A stretch of DNA of 64,000 bases, from assembly GCF_014287955.1 (NCBI RefSeq), contig NZ_JACOPD010000008.1, forward strand, positions 70,397-134,396, written 5' to 3'. The position numbers and the translations under genes are program-made. Origin of the DNA: Lachnospira hominis (ex Liu et al. 2021). Its GTDB lineage: Bacteria > Bacillota > Clostridia > Lachnospirales > Lachnospiraceae. Shown here piece by piece: positions 8,361 through 15,101 of this stretch; within the stretch, counting starts at the first letter, position 1, and every line of letters starts with the position of its first letter. A model generated the notes under the pieces. That model had not been told where the DNA came from. It worked only from the letters and a program-made list of their open reading frames with translations, and ran no database searches.

Positions 8361-8781
8361 CTGCTTTTCCCTCCAAATACTGTTTGATTTTCGCAAGCGC
8401 GGATTTCCTGTGCCGGAAAACCGTCGTGCGTACAACATTCAGCAGTTCGCCAATTTCCGCGTCGCTCATATCCAAGAAGTAGGACAAAAGGATAATGTCG
8501 TGTTTCCTTTCGGGCAAAGCGTTAAGGGCTTCGGCAAGCAGTTCATTTTTGACGAGTACATCAAAGCCGGACACTTGAAAACGGAAATAATCGCTTTCGT
8601 ATTCGTCCGTTGTGAAAAGCTGCGCGAGTTCGCTTTCGCTCAAATCCGAAAAAGTAACTTCGCGTGCTGCGCGTTTCGCAAGAGTGCGGCGGTGGCTTTT
8701 CGCTTCGCCGACCAAAGTTTTCTTTGCTAATGCGTCGTACTGATGTTGTATTCTTTCCTTGTCGGAAGAAGATAGCTCCAT
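8344..8781 (-). CDS. Sigma-70 family factor of the element
   Basis: 145 residues from the ATG at 8781, chosen for the strong GGAAGGAGGTGA before it. A conserved segment at residues 30-45 (AKSHRRTLAKRA) is followed by a region-4 helix-turn-helix, LPERKHDIILLSYFLDMSDA then IGELLNVVRTTVFRHRKSAL. This is the small sigma-like regulator seen in Tn916/Tn1549-type elements, where it is coupled to the HTH_16 protein that follows. It probably drives tnpW-tnpX or transfer genes; direct targets cannot be read from sequence. Confidence 0.75.
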   Translation of the reverse strand: MELSSSDKERIQHQYDALAKKTLVGEAKSHRRTLAKRAAREVTFSDLSESELAQLFTTDEYESDYFRFQVSGFDVLVKNELLAEALNALPERKHDIILLSYFLDMSDAEIGELLNVVRTTVFRHRKSALAKIKQYLEGKADDEYR

Positions 8782-8903
8782 AGAGTTCACCTCCTTCCCG
8801 CGTGGAGTAGAGGACGGGAGTTAAGGGCTTGTCCTCTCTGCCCCTTTCGCTCCGTACCCGTTCGGGAGATGGCTCTTGAGTGCGCTTTTCAGAAAAAAGT
8901 TGA

Positions 8904-8944
8904 AAAAAGCAAAATGCGCCCGTCCGCAAGACGCGGACGGGCGC
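8904..8944 (-). terminator. Intrinsic terminator on the minus strand
   Basis: A perfect 12-bp stem GCGCCCGTCCGC/GCGGACGGGCGC (8916-8944) is followed on the minus strand by ATTTTGCTTTTTT. It separates the small ORF at 8965-9072 from the sigma-like gene and may also attenuate reading into the latter. Confidence 0.75.
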
Positions 8945-8964
8945 AAAGGAAATGTAAGCAGTAG

Positions 8965-9072
8965 CTAAATGTATTGACAGTTCACATTCATAGCCGGAAT
9001 ATCCCGCTTGCGGAGCATAGCTTTTTTTGACCGCAAAGCATTAGGCGGGTTACAGTAAATAAAAATGGACAC
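8965..9072 (-). CDS. 35-residue ORF upstream of the sigma-like gene
   Basis: Starts at GTG (9072) after GGGGAGGTATCGCC and ends at 8965. The peptide ends in RKRDIPAMNVNCQYI, with a basic middle (LRSKKAMLRKR). It sits between the methyltransferase terminator and a perfect hairpin before the sigma-like gene, a position that would suit a leader peptide. Coding status is uncertain; the only support is the ribosome-binding site and the lack of other genes in 8782-9250. Confidence 0.35.
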   Translation of the reverse strand: MSIFIYCNPPNALRSKKAMLRKRDIPAMNVNCQYI

Positions 9073-9177
9073 GGCGATACCTCCCCGATACCGCCGTATC
9101 CTTAAAAAAGGGCGACTTTAATACACTACCCGCAATCCATTCTATAATAGGGAACAGCGGCTTTTGCGCAATATTAA

Positions 9178-9225
9178 ATAAAAAAGCCGATAACACATAG
9201 GTTTTTTGACCTAATGCGTTATCGG
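9178..9225 (-). terminator. Intrinsic terminator after the Cfr/RlmN-like gene
   Basis: On the minus strand GCCGATAAC...GTTATCGGC (arms at 9217-9225 and 9185-9193), with an inner AGGTC/ACCTA extension, is followed by TTTTTTATTT. It lies 26 bases past the methyltransferase stop. Confidence 0.85.
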
Positions 9226-9250
9226 CTCTGCGTCTATGCGTCTGGCACTT

Positions 9251-10237
9251 TTAATCATTTTTTTTGAATTTATTATATGTGTTAGCTAACTGTCCACAAG
9301 CCGCGTTAATCTCTCTGCCATGAGAAACTCTCATAGTAACTTCAAGTCCTGCTTGCTCTAATTGATGTTTGAATGCAACTATTTCCCGTTTCTGTGGTGC
9401 TTTAATTCTTGAATTGCTTGTTGGGTTGTATTGTAACACGTTAATCATAACTTTTTTGCCCCGAAACCATTTTGCAAGTTGTCTTACATCTGAGGGCCGG
9501 TCATTTATACCCGGTAAAAGCAAATACGCAAAGACAATTTTGCGATTATGCCTTTCAGAATAGGATAAGGCTTGCTTAACAACATCTTCAATAGCATATA
9601 TGCGCATGTGAGGAATAATACGATTTCTTGCAGATTGTGTTGCTGCGTGTAAAGATATTGTCAACTGAATTTTAAGATGTTCCTCGCGCAATTTTTTTAA
9701 TTGATCGACCGGACCAACTGTTGATATGGTAATGCCGTCGGTTGGAAAGTTGAGCCCATATCTATCTCGGAGAATATGGATTGCTTTTATCAAGTTGTCA
9801 TAATTGAATAAAGGCTCTCCCATACCCATAAAAACGATACGGTTTACTTTTCGACGCAACAATATAATCTGTTGTACGATTTCTGACGATGTTAGATTAC
9901 GAACAAAGCCATTTCGCCCGGACTCACAAAAAATACAACCAACAGGACAACCGACTTGTGTGCTCACGCAAACAGTTCCACCATCTCGCCGCTTGATAAA
10001 AACCGTTTCAATGTATTTGTTGTCTTTCAGTTCGTAAACATACTTTTCAGTATCACTGCTTTTGCAAATATTTTTTACCAACATTGATAGATTTTTTTTG
10101 CGTGGTAATTGCTTATATAATTCTTCATATAAGGCTTTTGCTTCATTCTCGCCAATAACTTCCGACATTTCTTTGTAAGTAAATCCGTATGGATCATTCC
10201 GTACTTCCGCAGGCGTATATTTAGGTAAACGTTTCAT
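9251..10237 (-). CDS. Cfr/RlmN-family radical SAM rRNA methyltransferase
   Basis: 328 residues. The core CVSTQVGCPVGCIFC (from about residue 89) holds the upstream conserved cysteine and the CxxxCxxC cluster ligands. GMGEPLFNYDNL and ISTVGPV follow. Near the C-terminus RVSHGREINAACGQL carries the second catalytic cysteine, which receives the methyl group in RlmN and Cfr. These enzymes methylate A2503 of 23S rRNA, at C2 (RlmN) or C8 (Cfr); only the latter gives broad ribosomal antibiotic resistance. The N-terminal region before the cluster is shorter than in housekeeping RlmN. Location on a mobile element, behind a Cys-rich KTR gene and an attenuator leader, favours a resistance role. Which carbon it modifies cannot be told from sequence. 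Confidence 0.8.
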   Translation of the reverse strand: MKRLPKYTPAEVRNDPYGFTYKEMSEVIGENEAKALYEELYKQLPRKKNLSMLVKNICKSSDTEKYVYELKDNKYIETVFIKRRDGGTVCVSTQVGCPVGCIFCESGRNGFVRNLTSSEIVQQIILLRRKVNRIVFMGMGEPLFNYDNLIKAIHILRDRYGLNFPTDGITISTVGPVDQLKKLREEHLKIQLTISLHAATQSARNRIIPHMRIYAIEDVVKQALSYSERHNRKIVFAYLLLPGINDRPSDVRQLAKWFRGKKVMINVLQYNPTSNSRIKAPQKREIVAFKHQLEQAGLEVTMRVSHGREINAACGQLANTYNKFKKND

Positions 10238-10253
10238 TTTTATATCCTTTCTT

Positions 10254-10439
10254 CTAAATAATAAAAGTTTGTTTTTCTGTATTTTTGATTACAATCTCTA
10301 ATTTTTCTACATCAATGATATGCGTCAATTTGCATTTAGGGCAGAAAAGAGGAAAATCTTTTAATACAGTATTATGAAATACTTGAACTCTCGTCTTTCC
10401 GTTACAAATCGGACATTTTATCCAATATTTTTTAAGCAT
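10254..10439 (-). CDS. Cysteine-rich KTR-domain protein
   Basis: 61 residues. Two CxxC pairs (KCPICNGKTRVQ and LFCPKCKLTHIIDV) make a zinc-ribbon with the KTR signature. Small proteins of this family are repeatedly found next to tetracycline and other ribosome-targeted resistance genes on Tn916-like elements; the molecular role is unknown. It is the first gene of a two-gene operon, 16 bases before the methyltransferase and directly after two attenuator-like terminators. The ribosome-binding site (ACGAGTGA) is weak. Confidence 0.8.
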   Translation of the reverse strand: MLKKYWIKCPICNGKTRVQVFHNTVLKDFPLFCPKCKLTHIIDVEKLEIVIKNTEKQTFII

Positions 10440-10463
10440 TATATTTCACTCGTCCTTTTTACA

Positions 10464-10509
10464 CAAAAAAATGCAGGTCAATCCTCAACATGAGCATTGA
10501 CCTGCATTT
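10464..10509 (-). terminator. Second attenuator of the KTR-methyltransferase leader
   Basis: On the minus strand AATGCAGGTCAAT...ATTGACCTGCATT forms a 13-bp stem (arms 10497-10509 and 10470-10482) followed by TTTTTTGTG. It lies only 25 bases upstream of the KTR start codon, so it must be read through for the operon to be expressed. Confidence 0.8.
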
Positions 10510-10616
10510 ATAATGCACAGAGCAGTACAACAAAACTAAGGCATAGCTTGCACTATGTCTATACTATATCTATACGTCGTTAGTTTTTTGTATAGCATCC
10601 GCAAAATAAGCATGAC

Positions 10617-10640
10617 AAAAAAGCCCATGTTGAAAATGGG
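10617..10640 (-). terminator. First attenuator, after the leader peptide
   Basis: On the minus strand CCCAT TTTCAAC ATGGG (10624-10640) is followed by CTTTTTTG. It starts 20 bases after the leader-peptide stop. The loop sequence TTTTCAA can pair instead with TTGAAAA directly downstream of the leader stop, which gives a possible antiterminator. Confidence 0.65.
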
Positions 10641-10660
10641 AAAATCCTTTTTTTCAATGC

Positions 10661-10687
10661 TTATCTAATACGCATGCTATGCAACAT
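10661..10687 (-). CDS. Eight-residue leader peptide MLHSMRIR
   Basis: A minimal ORF with a near-perfect Shine-Dalgarno (AAAAGGAGGCGGCGTTT before ATG) encodes MLHSMRIR and stops at 10661. It is the first thing translated from the promoter at 10716-10744 and is followed by two terminators before the KTR gene. Ribosome stalling on such a short peptide by a ribosome-targeting drug is the usual way that tet, erm and ABC-F leaders release attenuation. That mechanism here is inferred from layout. Confidence 0.65.
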   Translation of the reverse strand: MLHSMRIR

Positions 10688-10715
10688 AAACGCCGCCTCC
10701 TTTTACATAAATTTT

Positions 10716-10744
10716 ATTTTATCAGAAAATCAGTCTACTGTCAA
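10716..10744 (-). promoter_or_regulatory. Sigma-A promoter of the KTR-methyltransferase operon
   Basis: On the minus strand a perfect TTGACA (10744-10739) and TAAAAT (10721-10716) are 17 bases apart, followed within 30 bases by the leader peptide. This is a strong constitutive-type promoter, so control is likely exerted at the attenuators. Confidence 0.75.
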
Positions 10745-10831
10745 TACACAACAGGAAGTATTTAACCTAATGATATGAATTGTGTGGACATATCCAAAAA
10801 GAAAGGTGAACTGTAAAATGTAACAGGGTGA

Positions 10832-11194
10832 ATGAAAATGGCAAAAAGACCCGTACCATTGTACGACTTTAAGGCTTTCGGGGCAGCTATAAAAGCCGCG
10901 AGAAATGAATACGGCGAGAGCCGCAAAAAGGTAAGCGACGAGTTATATATTTCCCCGCGCTACCTTGCGAATATCGAGAACAAGGGACAACAGCCGAGTT
11001 TACAGGTATTCTATGACCTTGTAACCCGGTATCATATTTCGGTAGATCAATTTTTCTTCCCGAACAGCAATGCGGAGAAATCCACCGGGCGGCGGCAGCT
11101 TGACGCGCTGCTGGACGGTATGAGCGATAAAGGCATACGGATTGTAACCGCAACGGCAAGGGAGATAACAGAAGTCGAACAAGCAGAGGACTAA
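10832..11194 (+). CDS. XRE-family helix-turn-helix regulator
   Basis: 120 residues. The N-terminal 70 residues form a Cro/CI-type helix-turn-helix: FGAAIKAARNEYGESRKKVS, then ELYISPRYLANIENKGQQPSLQVFYDLVTRY. A short acidic tail follows. It is divergent from the methyltransferase operon and starts the plus-strand mobilization group of element B. Genes of this type precede MobC in Tn1549-like and related elements and probably repress the mob promoter. A hairpin terminator lies 20 bases after its stop. Confidence 0.75.
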   Translation: MKMAKRPVPLYDFKAFGAAIKAARNEYGESRKKVSDELYISPRYLANIENKGQQPSLQVFYDLVTRYHISVDQFFFPNSNAEKSTGRRQLDALLDGMSDKGIRIVTATAREITEVEQAED

Positions 11195-11216
11195 CCTCAC
11201 AATATGGGAAGCAGGA

Positions 11217-11249
11217 GATTGCAGCGCATAGGGGCTGCAATCTTTTTTT
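11217..11249 (+). terminator. Intrinsic terminator after the XRE gene
   Basis: AGATTGCAGC (11217-11226) pairs with GCTGCAATCT (11234-11243) and is followed by a run of seven T. It separates the regulator from the mobilization genes. Confidence 0.85.
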
Positions 11250-11312
11250 GCGCCAAATTAGAAAGAGAGTGCAACAAACGCTGCCTTTGAAACGGGATAA
11301 GGAGTAGATAGC

Positions 11313-11366
11313 AAGCACAGCAAACGAGTACCCGTTTGCGAAAAGTGCTTGTTGGGATAATCCCAA
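11313..11366. other. oriT: Putative oriT 1 (nested dyads before mobC)
   Basis: Nested inverted repeats AAGCAC...GTGCTT around CAAACG...CGTTTG are followed by the palindrome TTGGGATAATCCCAA. The place just upstream of a MobC/relaxase pair and the run of dyads are typical of a transfer origin. The nick site cannot be named. Confidence 0.45.
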
Positions 11367-11393
11367 ACCCTTATACCGAAAGGCGGTGCGGAA

Positions 11394-11723
11394 ATGGAAA
11401 ACCGAAAGAGAAATATACAGATGAAGTTTTACGTTACGGAAGAAGAAAAGCGGCTGATCGACGAGAAGATGAAGCAGCTTCCCATAAAGCAGTATGGGGC
11501 ATACTTCCGTAAAATGGCGATAGACGGGTATATTCTTGTCGTTGACCGAAGCGACACAAAAGCATATATCCGGGAACTGCAAGCGGTGAGCCGGAACATC
11601 AACCAGATTGCAAAACGCGCCAATGCGACGGGGACGGTTTACAGGCAGGATATAGAGGACATTAAAAAGGCGGTGGACGAGATATGGCGGTTACAAAGAC
11701 GCACCCTATTAAATCAACCTTAA
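11394..11723 (+). CDS. mobC: MobC-like relaxosome accessory protein
   Basis: 109 residues. The N-terminal half is basic with a ribbon-helix-helix-like pattern (NRKRNIQMKFYVTEEEKRLI), then YGAYFRKMAIDGYI. The C-terminal half carries the MobC signature LQAVSRNINQIAKRANATGTV. Such proteins bind the transfer origin and recruit the relaxase. The gene overlaps the relaxase start by 40 bases, the usual coupled arrangement. It is intact. Confidence 0.8.
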   Translation: MENRKRNIQMKFYVTEEEKRLIDEKMKQLPIKQYGAYFRKMAIDGYILVVDRSDTKAYIRELQAVSRNINQIAKRANATGTVYRQDIEDIKKAVDEIWRLQRRTLLNQP

Positions 11724-12991
11724 AGGCTGCGATAGACTATATCTTAAATCCCGAAAAGACAGACGGGAAGCTGCTTGCGTCCTCTTTCGGCTGCGGGCTG
11801 GAAACCGCCGATATTGAGTTTGCATGGACGCGGGAAGCTGCCGGAGATCGCGGCACACATTTAGGGCGGCACTTGATACAATCCTTTGCGGTGGGAGAAA
11901 CCACACCGGAAGAAGCGCACAAAATCGGCATGGAACTTGCCGGGGCGGTATTAGGCGGCAAGTATGAGTTTGTTTTGACAACTCACGTCGATAAAGACCA
12001 TCTGCATAATCACTTGATTTTCAACGCGGTTAGCTTCGTTGACTACAAAAAGTACCATTCCAACAAGCAAAGCTATCACTTTATCCGGCGCACCAGCGAC
12101 AGGATATGTAAAGAGCATGGGCTATCCGTCGTCGTACCGGGACAGGACAAGGGAAAAAGCTATGCAGAATACACCGCCGAAAAGCAAGGGACAAGCTACA
12201 AAGCAAAGCTGAAAACGGCGATAGATACTCTCATTCCCCAAGTGAAAGATTTTGACGAACTGCTGCGCCGCTTGCAGGAAATGGGGTATGAAATCAAACA
12301 GGGCAAATACATTTCCTTTCGCGCTGCCGGACAGGAACGGTTTACCCGCACAAAGACGCTCGGCGCGGCCTATACGGAAGAAGCGATAAAGGAGCGTATC
12401 AAGGGCGTGTATGTTGCCAAAACAAAAACGCTGCGGGAAGATAAGAAAATCCGGCTTGTCGTCGATCTTGAAAACAGTATCAAAGCCCAACAGTCGGCGG
12501 GCTATGAACGGTGGGCAAAAATCCATAATCTGAAACAGGCTGCTAAAAGCATGAACTTCCTAACCGAAAACAAGATTGAGTATTATAGCGAACTTGAAAG
12601 CAAGATAGCCGATATTATGACCGCCCATGACGCGGCGGCAAGGGCGGTTAAGGACGTAGAGCAGCGTATGTCTGATTTGTCGCTGCTTATCAAGCACACG
12701 ACCACATACCGACAATTAAAACCGATTTACGAGGAATACAAGAAGTCGCGGGACAAGGAAAAGTATCTGCGGGGGCATGAAAGCGAAATTATCCTGTTTG
12801 AAGCTGCGGCAAGGGCATTAAAGGAAATGCAGATAAAGAAGCTGCCCGATCTCGCCGCGCTGCGCAAGGAGTATAGCAGCTTAAACGACAGAAAAAGCAA
12901 ATTGTATGAGGATTACCGCCAAGCGAAAAAGCAAATGCAAGAACGAAAACGGCGGTGCTGCTGGTCGTCAAGCCGCGCTGGATATGGATAA
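11684..12991 (+). pseudogene. Tn1549-type MobA/VirD2 relaxase, 3' end replaced
   Basis: 435 codons. The N-terminal relaxase domain looks complete: TKTHPIKSTLKAAIDYILNP, the His motif TTHVDKDHLHNHLIFN near residue 100-115, and ERFTRTKTLG. A long coiled coil follows. After QAKKQMQE (about 12945) the expected ending is missing and the frame runs into the complement of a VirB4 gene (tail RKRRCCWSSSRAGYG). Nicking may still be possible because the catalytic domain is whole; the loss is of the C-terminal tail. It is marked as a pseudogene because of this scar. Confidence 0.7.
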
Positions 12992-13690
12992 GGTTTTCCC
13001 CCAACGGGATAGAGGACATAAGCCCCTGTTCCTGCCGGTAGTCAAGGCGGGTCAAAATGCAGTTGTATTTCTGCGCGATTGCCGCCGCTCCAAATACTTC
13101 GTTATCCAATTTCTGCTTGGTATCTGCAAGGTTTAAGACAAGCAGCGTAAGCAGAAACATTCTTTCGTTGCGGCTCTGCAAATCGCGGAGTAGGTTTTTT
13201 GCTTCCCCGCCGTAGGTGGCAAGGTCGGACGGAATAATATCCATGTCGTAGCCGCTGCGGATTGCTTTTTTCTGTTCCTCGATTTTCATACGGTCAAGGT
13301 CGGTAATCTTGCGCTTAATCGTCTTGATTGCTTCGTTGTGGTCGATACTCTGAATGTGCAGATTGACGATAATCCCGTTTTCCGCGTCCATGAAGTCGGC
13401 AAGCATACGGTCGGAGAGTTCCGGCGCGACGATCTGCAAAAAGGAAACTGCGCCAAACTTGCCGCCCATTTGAAACATTCGCCCGTCGCCAAATCGGAAA
13501 GAGGACGGCGCGATAAAGTCTTTGACAGAAAGACCGCTTGCGGGTAGCCATTCCCACGCAAAGTTAAAGCGTTCCCCGTCCGGGTGGAAAATCCCATGCA
13601 GCACTTCAAGACGCTGTTTCCCGTCCAATACCCGCGCCGCCGCGCCGATCACCTTAAAATGGTTGAGGGTGTGGGCTTCATGGTAAACTC
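12950..13690 (-). pseudogene. VirB4/TraE-like conjugation ATPase, internal fragment
   Basis: The minus-strand frame encodes a middle piece of a Tn1549-type VirB4: VIGAAARVLDGKQRLEVLHG, WLPASGLSVKDFIAPSSF, IDHNEAIKTIKRKITDLDRM, and QEQGLMSSIPLGENLIHIQR. Both ends are cut. At 13650-13690 it joins a relaxase start, and near 12950 it meets the relaxase at 11684-12991 in opposite orientation. The Walker motifs of VirB4 are absent, so the type IV secretion motor is lost. Confidence 0.8.
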
Positions 13691-13768
13691 GTCATGTTCA
13701 AAGGTTAGGTACTGCTCGGCAGCTCCATAGTCGGCATTTTTAGAGCTGATATGTTTGAATGTTGCCAA
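13649..13768 (-). pseudogene. Second relaxase, 39-codon N-terminal stub
   Basis: The minus-strand frame from TTG (13768) begins ATFKHISSKNADYGAAEQYL and continues EHDEFTMKPT. That is the typical start of the relaxase that follows MobC in Tn1549-like elements. It then leaves the family and stops at 13649. The break lies where VirB4 sequence begins, so one deletion joined the two genes. It overlaps the end of mobC2. Confidence 0.75.
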
Positions 13769-14135
13769 CGGCTTCACCTACTTTCTGCAAGACTTCAAAC
13801 TTCAAGGCGGCAAGCTCCGCTGTGGCGGCTCGTACCTCTTGGGAGAGGGCGTTATAGGGTGCGCCGTACTCGTTCAGACAGCGGGCAATCTGGTTTAAGT
13901 TGCCGCCGATTTTCCCGTATTCGGCTGTGAGTTTCCCAACGGCAGAGAGTAACTCATCATTGACCGGGGAAACAGTAATGACCGGGCGTATGCTTGACTT
14001 AATGAGGGCTTGTCGGATAAATTCGGCTTGGCTCATTTTGCAGAGGGTGACACGCTCGGAAAACTCGGCGTATTCTTCCTCGGTCAAGCGTGTCTTGATT
14101 ACCCGGCTTCGGTGGGGCGTGTTGTATCTTTTCAT
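13740..14135 (-). CDS. mobC: Second MobC-like relaxosome protein
   Basis: 131 residues from the ATG at 14135 (GAAAGGAGG upstream). It has a basic N-terminus (RYNTPHRSRVIKTRLTEEEY), FSERVTLCKMSQAEFIRQAL, and the MobC signature KIGGNLNQIARCLNEYGAPY. It differs in sequence from the first MobC, so element B carries two unrelated mobilization modules. Its relaxase partner survives only as a stub, so it could act only with a relaxase supplied elsewhere. Confidence 0.8.
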   Translation of the reverse strand: MKRYNTPHRSRVIKTRLTEEEYAEFSERVTLCKMSQAEFIRQALIKSSIRPVITVSPVNDELLSAVGKLTAEYGKIGGNLNQIARCLNEYGAPYNALSQEVRAATAELAALKFEVLQKVGEAVGNIQTYQL

Positions 14136-14196
14136 GGCTGTGAACCTCCTTTCGTGGGTGGATTTTTTCAAGCGGCGCAAGCCGCAAAAGGCGGGC

Positions 14197-14275
14197 TTGG
14201 GGTGGCAACCCCAACAAGATTCCCATAGGACAAAATGAGCCGGTAGGCGAAATTTGGTACTGTGGTAGAATCTTG
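14197..14275. other. oriT: Putative oriT 2 upstream of mobC2
   Basis: The hairpin TTGGGG/CCCCAA with loop TGGCAA (14197-14214) is followed by CAAGATTC (14215-14222) and its inverted partner GAATCTTG (14268-14275). This matches the position and style of MOBP transfer origins before mobC in Tn1549-type elements. The rest of 14136-14475 shows no gene. Confidence 0.5.
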
Positions 14276-14475
14276 CTCTAAGAAAACGGCGAAACTCCCC
14301 CTTTACTCCTTACTACGCAGAGAAATGCAAATATGGCAAAGTTTTGAAAAACTTTTTGATAAAACTTTTCGACAAAGCTGGAAAATCAGCGCGGTTTTTG
14401 GCGCAAAAAAACAGGAAACCTTTTCTGATTTCCTGTCATGGTATGCCGCTGTAACGGGCGGCGGTTATTCTGTTG

Positions 14476-14901
14476 TCATTCCCCGGAAGCAAACTTGTAG
14501 CCCATACCTAAAACGGTTTTTATGTAAATGGGCTTGCGGCTGTCCGGCTCTATTTTTTTCCGCAGGTTGTAAATCACATTTGCAACGCTTGACTGGCAGC
14601 TTTCACTTTCCATGTTCCAAACGGCTTCAAATATTTGTGTCCGTGTGAGGACAATGCCGGGGTTGGAAGCAAGATATACAAGGGTACTGTATTCAAGGCG
14701 GGTAAGGCTTACTTCCTCCCCGTCTTGAAATACCCGGCGTTGGTTCTGCTTTATTTCCAGTCCCGGAAAAGATAACACGGAAGCGGTTGTGATCTGCATG
14801 GGTTCAATCTGTATATAATCAGATATTGCCGATATGATTTTGTCAATCGCTGTTTCCTCTTGTTCGTTAAGTGTCAGCAGTAGTAATTTCCCCATGTTCA
14901 T
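14476..14901 (-). CDS. Stand-alone OmpR-type winged-helix regulator
   Basis: 141 residues. The C-terminal 95 residues form an OmpR/PhoB DNA-binding domain: LEIKQNQRRVFQDGEEVSLT, then RLEYSTLVYLASNPGIVLTR and QIFEAVWNMESES, with YIKTVLGMGYKF at the end. The N-terminal 45 residues lack the receiver-domain aspartates, so it is not a normal response regulator. It has its own promoter (14965-14993). Such receiver-less regulators occur in Tn1549-type elements. It may control the HelD gene or the mob region, but nothing in the sequence fixes that. Confidence 0.7.
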   Translation of the reverse strand: MNMGKLLLLTLNEQEETAIDKIISAISDYIQIEPMQITTASVLSFPGLEIKQNQRRVFQDGEEVSLTRLEYSTLVYLASNPGIVLTRTQIFEAVWNMESESCQSSVANVIYNLRKKIEPDSRKPIYIKTVLGMGYKFASGE

Positions 14902-14964
14902 TACCTCTTTTATCCGTTGAATTTAAACTATATTTTTCTGTCGTGTTTTTGACAGTAAGCAACA

Positions 14965-14993
14965 AATATATATGATAGAGAGCGTAATGTCAA
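14965..14993 (-). promoter_or_regulatory. Sigma-A promoter of the winged-helix gene
   Basis: On the minus strand TTGACA (14993-14988) and TATATT (14970-14965) are 17 bases apart, 64 bases upstream of the start codon. Confidence 0.6.
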
Positions 14994-15101
14994 TTTAATG
15001 CCATTAAAAGAGAAAGATGGTCTGTCTAATTATTATCATTTTGTTCATATGCACTTACGCTGCGTTTGGCATTTAGGCAATTCAATATATTGTAAATTTA
15101 T

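Noticed and set aside
12789..13652. Minus-strand frame as an intact gene of 287 residues
   Set aside because: Only the part to about 12950 is VirB4-like; the rest is the antisense of the relaxase coiled coil, and both ends are scars.
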